Positions 54,717-64,000 of a DNA stretch of 64,000 nt are shown here, piece by piece. The DNA comes from Maylandia zebra (Eukaryota > Chordata > Actinopteri > Cichliformes > Cichlidae), in the NCBI RefSeq assembly GCF_041146795.1, contig NC_135177.1, positions 21,674,560 to 21,738,559 of the forward strand, written 5' to 3'. A program made the position numbers and the translations under genes. A model generated the notes under the pieces. That model saw nothing but the letters and a program-made list of their open reading frames with translations, was not told where the DNA came from and made no database searches. The first letter of the stretch is position 1. Each line of letters opens with the position of its first letter.

Positions 54717-56324
54717 CACATTTTGTAAGTCTTCATTTTGGTTGGTTGTTGTTGTTTTTAAATCTGAGCATCGCAGTGAATGCTGCAGTTACTAAAATTG
54801 ATTTCTTGTTTTGCACCCTATTATATCACTTCCTGCATGAAAATATGCACTTTGGTTTCATACTGAGCTGGAAAGGATTAACTTTACTTTTTCCACTTTT
54901 TGCCATGTTACAGTTTATCCCAAAATGGTTTGTGAAGGAAAGATTTAATCTGTTTTTGGGAATTCATATGACTGAAAGTCTTACTGGTGTCACACTGCCC
55001 ACTGGTGGGGTGTGAGATGCTCCTTGAGTGGATCCTGATGGTAGGTGAATCTCATTAAAATTAGCTTGCCATCCATCCTCAGGTGAAATAATCTGCTGTC
55101 AGAGCTCCAGGTGATGCTTACAGAGTAACGAGTGTTTGGAGGTAATGACAGCAACAGGAACTGGCTTTATCTTTCCAGTTTAAGCCAGTCGACATCATCC
55201 AGGTGCAATGTTAAAGACCAAAAGTTCATTTATTGTTTTGTTCCAAATTGGGCCAAGAGTACATTGTTCCTGGTAATATCAGTGAGGGATCTAAACAGAT
55301 GTTCCAGATGCTAGGAACTGGGACAAACTGTTCTTGAAATACTGAAATGAACAAACTTTGTTTGCACTGTCTGATCAGTTACCGCAGACAGGAACTCAGA
55401 GAATTGCAGCTGTTTTTAGATGTAAGGACTTTCACATGACCTGGGTTGGTCTTTTCAAATTCAAATTCAAATTTTTTAGGAAGACCAAAACTTTCCCTTA
55501 GAGATCTGCACAAGTGGAAGATGAAATAAGTCACAAGTGTGTGTGTGTGTAGCATGTTGCAGACATTAAGAGTACAGTTATTTTCACTTAAAGGTTGAAC
55601 CGTTTAGTATCAGTGAAGATAGTGAGTTCTTTTGATAACATTTCATGGTCATTCAGTCACTGTCAGGTGAATAATGTCAAGGTTTCGAGCTTCTAAGTTT
55701 TTTACAGAGAAATGCATATCTCATACCTTCCATCCCAGTTGTGAAATCCTCTGCCTCTGGATGATTTGGCCCCCACTTTAGGATGTTTAACCCACTTTTA
55801 TTTGCAAGGCCAACATCGGTTGACCTGCTTTCTTTCCACTGGACTGTGGATGGTTTCTTTTTCTTTTTTTAAACTGAAAATATGAACTAATGGGGGCTTT
55901 GATGTGTGAGTGTGTGTGTGATTTTTTTCCTATTACATATTAAGTGCGATTAAGAAAACCACAGCAAGCTGTTGCAGCATGTACATTGAAATATGATGTA
56001 AAGCCATTATTGCTTCTTACATCTTTTCTAAATTGTATGCAATGTAAAGATTTTAATTATTTCGGTATAATTTAACCTGTTTTCCTTTAGTTTATAACAG
56101 CTTATAACAGTCAGGCATTCCAGCTCACTGTACCAGCAATTGAAATTGAAATTCTGAGATAATAGCTTAAAATTTCTTTCTGACTGGCAATTTTATGTAT
56201 TTATTTTTCAGAATCGAAAACAAGCTCCTATATATACCTATACGCTATGGAATCCGTAGATTGTACACAGCAAGAAATATAAAATTTAAAGATTTGGCTT
56301 TATCGGAGAAATTTCGATTTAACT
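54717..56324. other. Intergenic DNA between pip5k1a and psmd4
   Basis: AT-rich with short TG runs near 55540 and 55910. No gene or defined repeat recognised. Confidence 0.5.
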
Positions 56325-56373
56325 TCATTACCCACAAAGCATCACGATGACGTAGTAAACGGCAGACGCCAAG
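56325..56373 (+). promoter_or_regulatory. psmd4: psmd4 core promoter motifs and 5' UTR
   Basis: TTACCCACAAAGCA (56328-56341) resembles the ZNF143/SBS promoter motif with one mismatch. TGACGTA (56348-56354) is a CRE-like site. Both lie within 50 bases of the ATG, as is common at TATA-less housekeeping promoters. Confidence 0.4.
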
Positions 56374-61603
<5,230 letters not shown>

Positions 61604-61623
61604 GCATAATGCACAGTGTTATA

Positions 61624-61629
61624 AATAAA
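61624..61629 (+). terminator. psmd4: psmd4 poly(A) signal
   Basis: AATAAA 20 bases after the stop codon, giving a very short 3' UTR with a GT-rich stretch (about 61643) downstream. Confidence 0.75.
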
Positions 61630-61989
61630 GGATGAGAATTGCCCTGTGTGTGTCATTCACCATAGCGTCATTATTCTCCTCAGAACAGGTAACAGTTTGT
61701 TCACCTTTTGTTTATATAGCTGTGTAAACTCTAAACATTTGCCTTTTTTATGTACTTATCTGATGTTAACCCTTCTGTGTTCAGGACTTGTGTTATCTTG
61801 ATTTTTTTGTTTTTAATGTAACTAAGTTACATGGTTACATGGACAGATTTCCTCAATAAATTTCCAGAATTCAAAAGTTTATTTACAGTTTTTAATTTCC
61901 TTGCACAAACTAGAAAAAAATGTTGGCCTGATACTTGCATACACTTCCATTTAAGAATATAATTGAAATATTTATTTATTTATTGTACA

Positions 61990-62665
61990 ACTTATTAGTA
62001 CAGGTTGGATTCCCTTTTGCAGGAAACATTCCTCAGAGATTTTGGTCCATATCAAAATGATCACACAATTGCTGCAGACTTGTAAGCTTCACATCCATGA
62101 TATCAATTTCGCATCGGTGCATTGCCCTGCTGGAAGCAGTCGTCAGAATGGAAATGTTGGGGTCATAAAGAAAATATCCAGCTCATCAGACCAGGCAACG
62201 TTTTTGAATCTGTGCTTCAATTTTAGTGAACCTGTATGAATTGAAGCCTCACTTTTTTGCTCTTAGCGGACAGGAGTGGCGCCCAGTGTTGCTGCTGTTG
62301 CCCATCTGCTTTAAGCTTTGGCATGTTCTGTCTTTAGAGGTACTCTTCTACATATCTTAGTTCTAAGGATTGATCATTTCTGGTGTTGTTGCTTTCCTAC
62401 AATCCCAAAGAAGTCTGGGCACTCTGACATCAACAAGACATTTTCACTCAGAACAGCGGCCCACTGTGAACCCTATGATTGTGCGGTAAATCTTAGTAGG
62501 TCAGCAGTTTCTGAAATAACATTACATTTCTTCCCCAACCTAATGGTGGGGTCGAACTCCAGCGGGTCGTCTTGAACCTGTCTACGTGCCTACATGCATT
62601 TAGCCGCTGCCATATGATTGGCTGATTCGATATTTACGATAACAATTACCTGAACAAGCACCTAA
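61990..62665 (-). mobile_element. Decayed DNA-transposon repeat (Tc1/mariner-like), minus orientation
   Basis: Matches by memory a widespread vertebrate repeat: CATCAGACCAGGCAACGTTTTT, then CTGACATCAACAAGAC, then GTCAGCAGTTTCTGAAATA, ending near TGATTGGCTGATTCGATATT. It is internally deleted and has no intact frame. Class assignment is from recall and is tentative. Confidence 0.5.
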
Positions 62666-62749
62666 TGGACTGATGATACTGTATGTTAAAATGCTGTGAA
62701 TCACATCATAGTGTGTAAATAAGACGAAGTCGATAACCGAATTATTTTT

Positions 62750-62896
62750 TAGTTGTTTTCTTTTGTGGGAGATAACAGAGGGCACTTTCTGACGTCTGCG
62801 TTTTATTTGGTCCAGTAGCTCACCGTCGCATTTGATGACGCAAACACGTATGACACCAAGTGCAAAGTGAGGAACCAACTTCGCTAACTTGCAGGT
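62750..62896 (+). other. Possible non-coding first exon of a downstream gene
   Basis: More GC-rich stretch ending CTAACTTGCAG followed by GTAACA, a usable splice donor, with a CRE-like TGACGCAA upstream. The next gene would lie outside the window. Weak evidence. Confidence 0.2.
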
Positions 62897-63574
62897 AACA
62901 TAATTAAATTACAGTTCTCGTGTCCTCTTTAATGCTAGCACACTTAACACGCAGCGGATAAGATGGATTAGAGCCCGCATACCCGAGTGCTGCACTGCTC
63001 CAGTTATTTGGACTGCTTAAGGAGAGTTGGTGTGTTTTCATTAGGAAGGCCAGCTAGCAGGTAACTGCTAAAGTAGCTAGCTGTTAGCAGTAGCACACAC
63101 TTGTTGCAAAACGACTGTGAAGTTTGACTTGATGGTATGAGAATTGTGCAGTAGTTTCAGTGTTTTCCTTTTTTAAATGTGCTGTTCTGCACCGGTAGAG
63201 TCTCTCCTCTTGGAGTTTTTCTTTGACTAACCCCTTTTCACGCCAACTGTTTTCGATTTTAGTCAGCGTAAACCTGCAAGCTGTTGTGGACAAAACAGAA
63301 GTTTGCATGTTTAAAGCAAGTAGAAATGGTATCCCAAATCTTTGACCTAAAGTTTAACGCTGTTTTGGATTTAATTGCTTTATACTTTTGAGATTCTGAA
63401 GTGAATACGTACAGTCAAACCATGCATTCATATAAATGTGTAATTTGGACTTGGTGATATTGAGATATGTGAAGTACAGGTAAGTGTTTATACGCTTTTT
63501 ATTGTCTAGAAGAGCAGATAATTCATTCATTAAAATTGCAATCAAACTTTGGTCAATACTTTAAGCGCATACAC

Positions 63575-63835
63575 TTCGACCACTTCATTAGGTACATCCG
63601 TTCTACTGCTCTTTTATGCAAATAGCCATCTAGCCTCTCACGTGACAGCACTCAGCACATAGAGGCACGCGGACATGTTCAGTACGACCTGCTGAAATTC
63701 AAACTGAGCATCAGAATGAATTGATTTAATAAGTGACCTAGCATGTAGCGTGGTTGATGGTGTTAGACAGCATGCTCTGAGTATTTTAGATGATCTGATT
63801 TGCTAGGATTTTTCCGCGCAAAAGTTAAACACATT
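63575..63835 (+). mobile_element. Second decayed copy of the Tc1-like repeat, plus orientation
   Basis: Begins CCACTTCATTAGGTACATCC and runs through CATCAGAATGAATTGATTTAA to GGATTTTTCCGCGC, the mirror image of the terminal part of the 61990-62665 element. Together they form an inverted pair about 0.9 kb apart. Confidence 0.5.
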
Positions 63836-64000
63836 TGGACAGTGAAGGAATGTCAGGGTTCTTGCTCAGAAAAAGGATCAACATGCTCTGAAGTCAGAGC
63901 ACAAAAACCTTTTTTGTAACAAAATATCGATTTCTGCTGTCCCTGTATCGATACATTATTAGCAAACAAAATATCACGATACTACACAGAACCATTTTTC

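Overview
This window is vertebrate genomic DNA, almost certainly from a percomorph teleost. A cichlid-like fish is my guess, based on the style of the repeats. It carries four multi-exon protein genes, all on the + strand with GT-AG introns: rorc (nuclear receptor RORgamma, 3' part from the DNA-binding domain onward), ecm1 (extracellular matrix protein 1), pip5k1a (phosphatidylinositol-4-phosphate 5-kinase type 1 alpha) and psmd4 (proteasome ubiquitin receptor Rpn10/S5a). The same genes lie near each other on human 1q21. For all four, the exon phases join without a break over the part present here: 468 codons for rorc, 487 for ecm1, 597 for pip5k1a and 375 for psmd4.

The main structural feature is a direct tandem duplication. 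Unit 2 (about 21373-43563) is collinear with the ancestral order: rorc exon 4 fragment to exon 10, rorc 3' flank, ecm1, pip5k1a exon 1, part of pip5k1a intron 1. Unit 1 (about 2033-21372) has the same two ends but has lost about 9.2 kb, including all of ecm1 and the pip5k1a promoter. In that place it carries about 4.9 kb of transposon sequence (14340-19269). At the unit junction (about 21373), pip5k1a intron 1 runs directly into rorc exon 4.

The junction may create a chimeric gene. The duplicated pip5k1a exon 1 (ATG at 19296, intact splice donor) ends in phase 1. The next complete downstream exon is rorc exon 5 of the second copy, which needs phase 1. The joined frame is open to the rorc stop at 24117: 15 residues of pip5k1a N-terminus, a junction Asp, then the whole RORgamma ligand-binding domain with its AF-2 helix and no DNA-binding domain, 264 residues in all. 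This is the candidate undescribed entity of the window. Whether it is transcribed, or whether the duplication is a haplotype-assembly artefact, cannot be settled from sequence alone.

The two units differ by private insertions and deletions. Unit 1 alone has a 1500-bp hAT element with 8-bp target duplication (10060-11559) and an L2/CR1-like LINE (12350-14112). Unit 2 alone has a solo LTR with 5-bp target duplication (31134-31650) and about 1.5 kb bounded by 107-bp direct repeats. The matching empty sites are readable in the other unit.

From 43.6 kb onward the sequence is single copy: the rest of pip5k1a with a long 3' UTR that contains a hAT-type element, then psmd4 with a MITE in intron 6, then repeat-rich flanking DNA with Tc1/mariner-like remnants. 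I saw no tRNA or rRNA genes and no CRISPR arrays.
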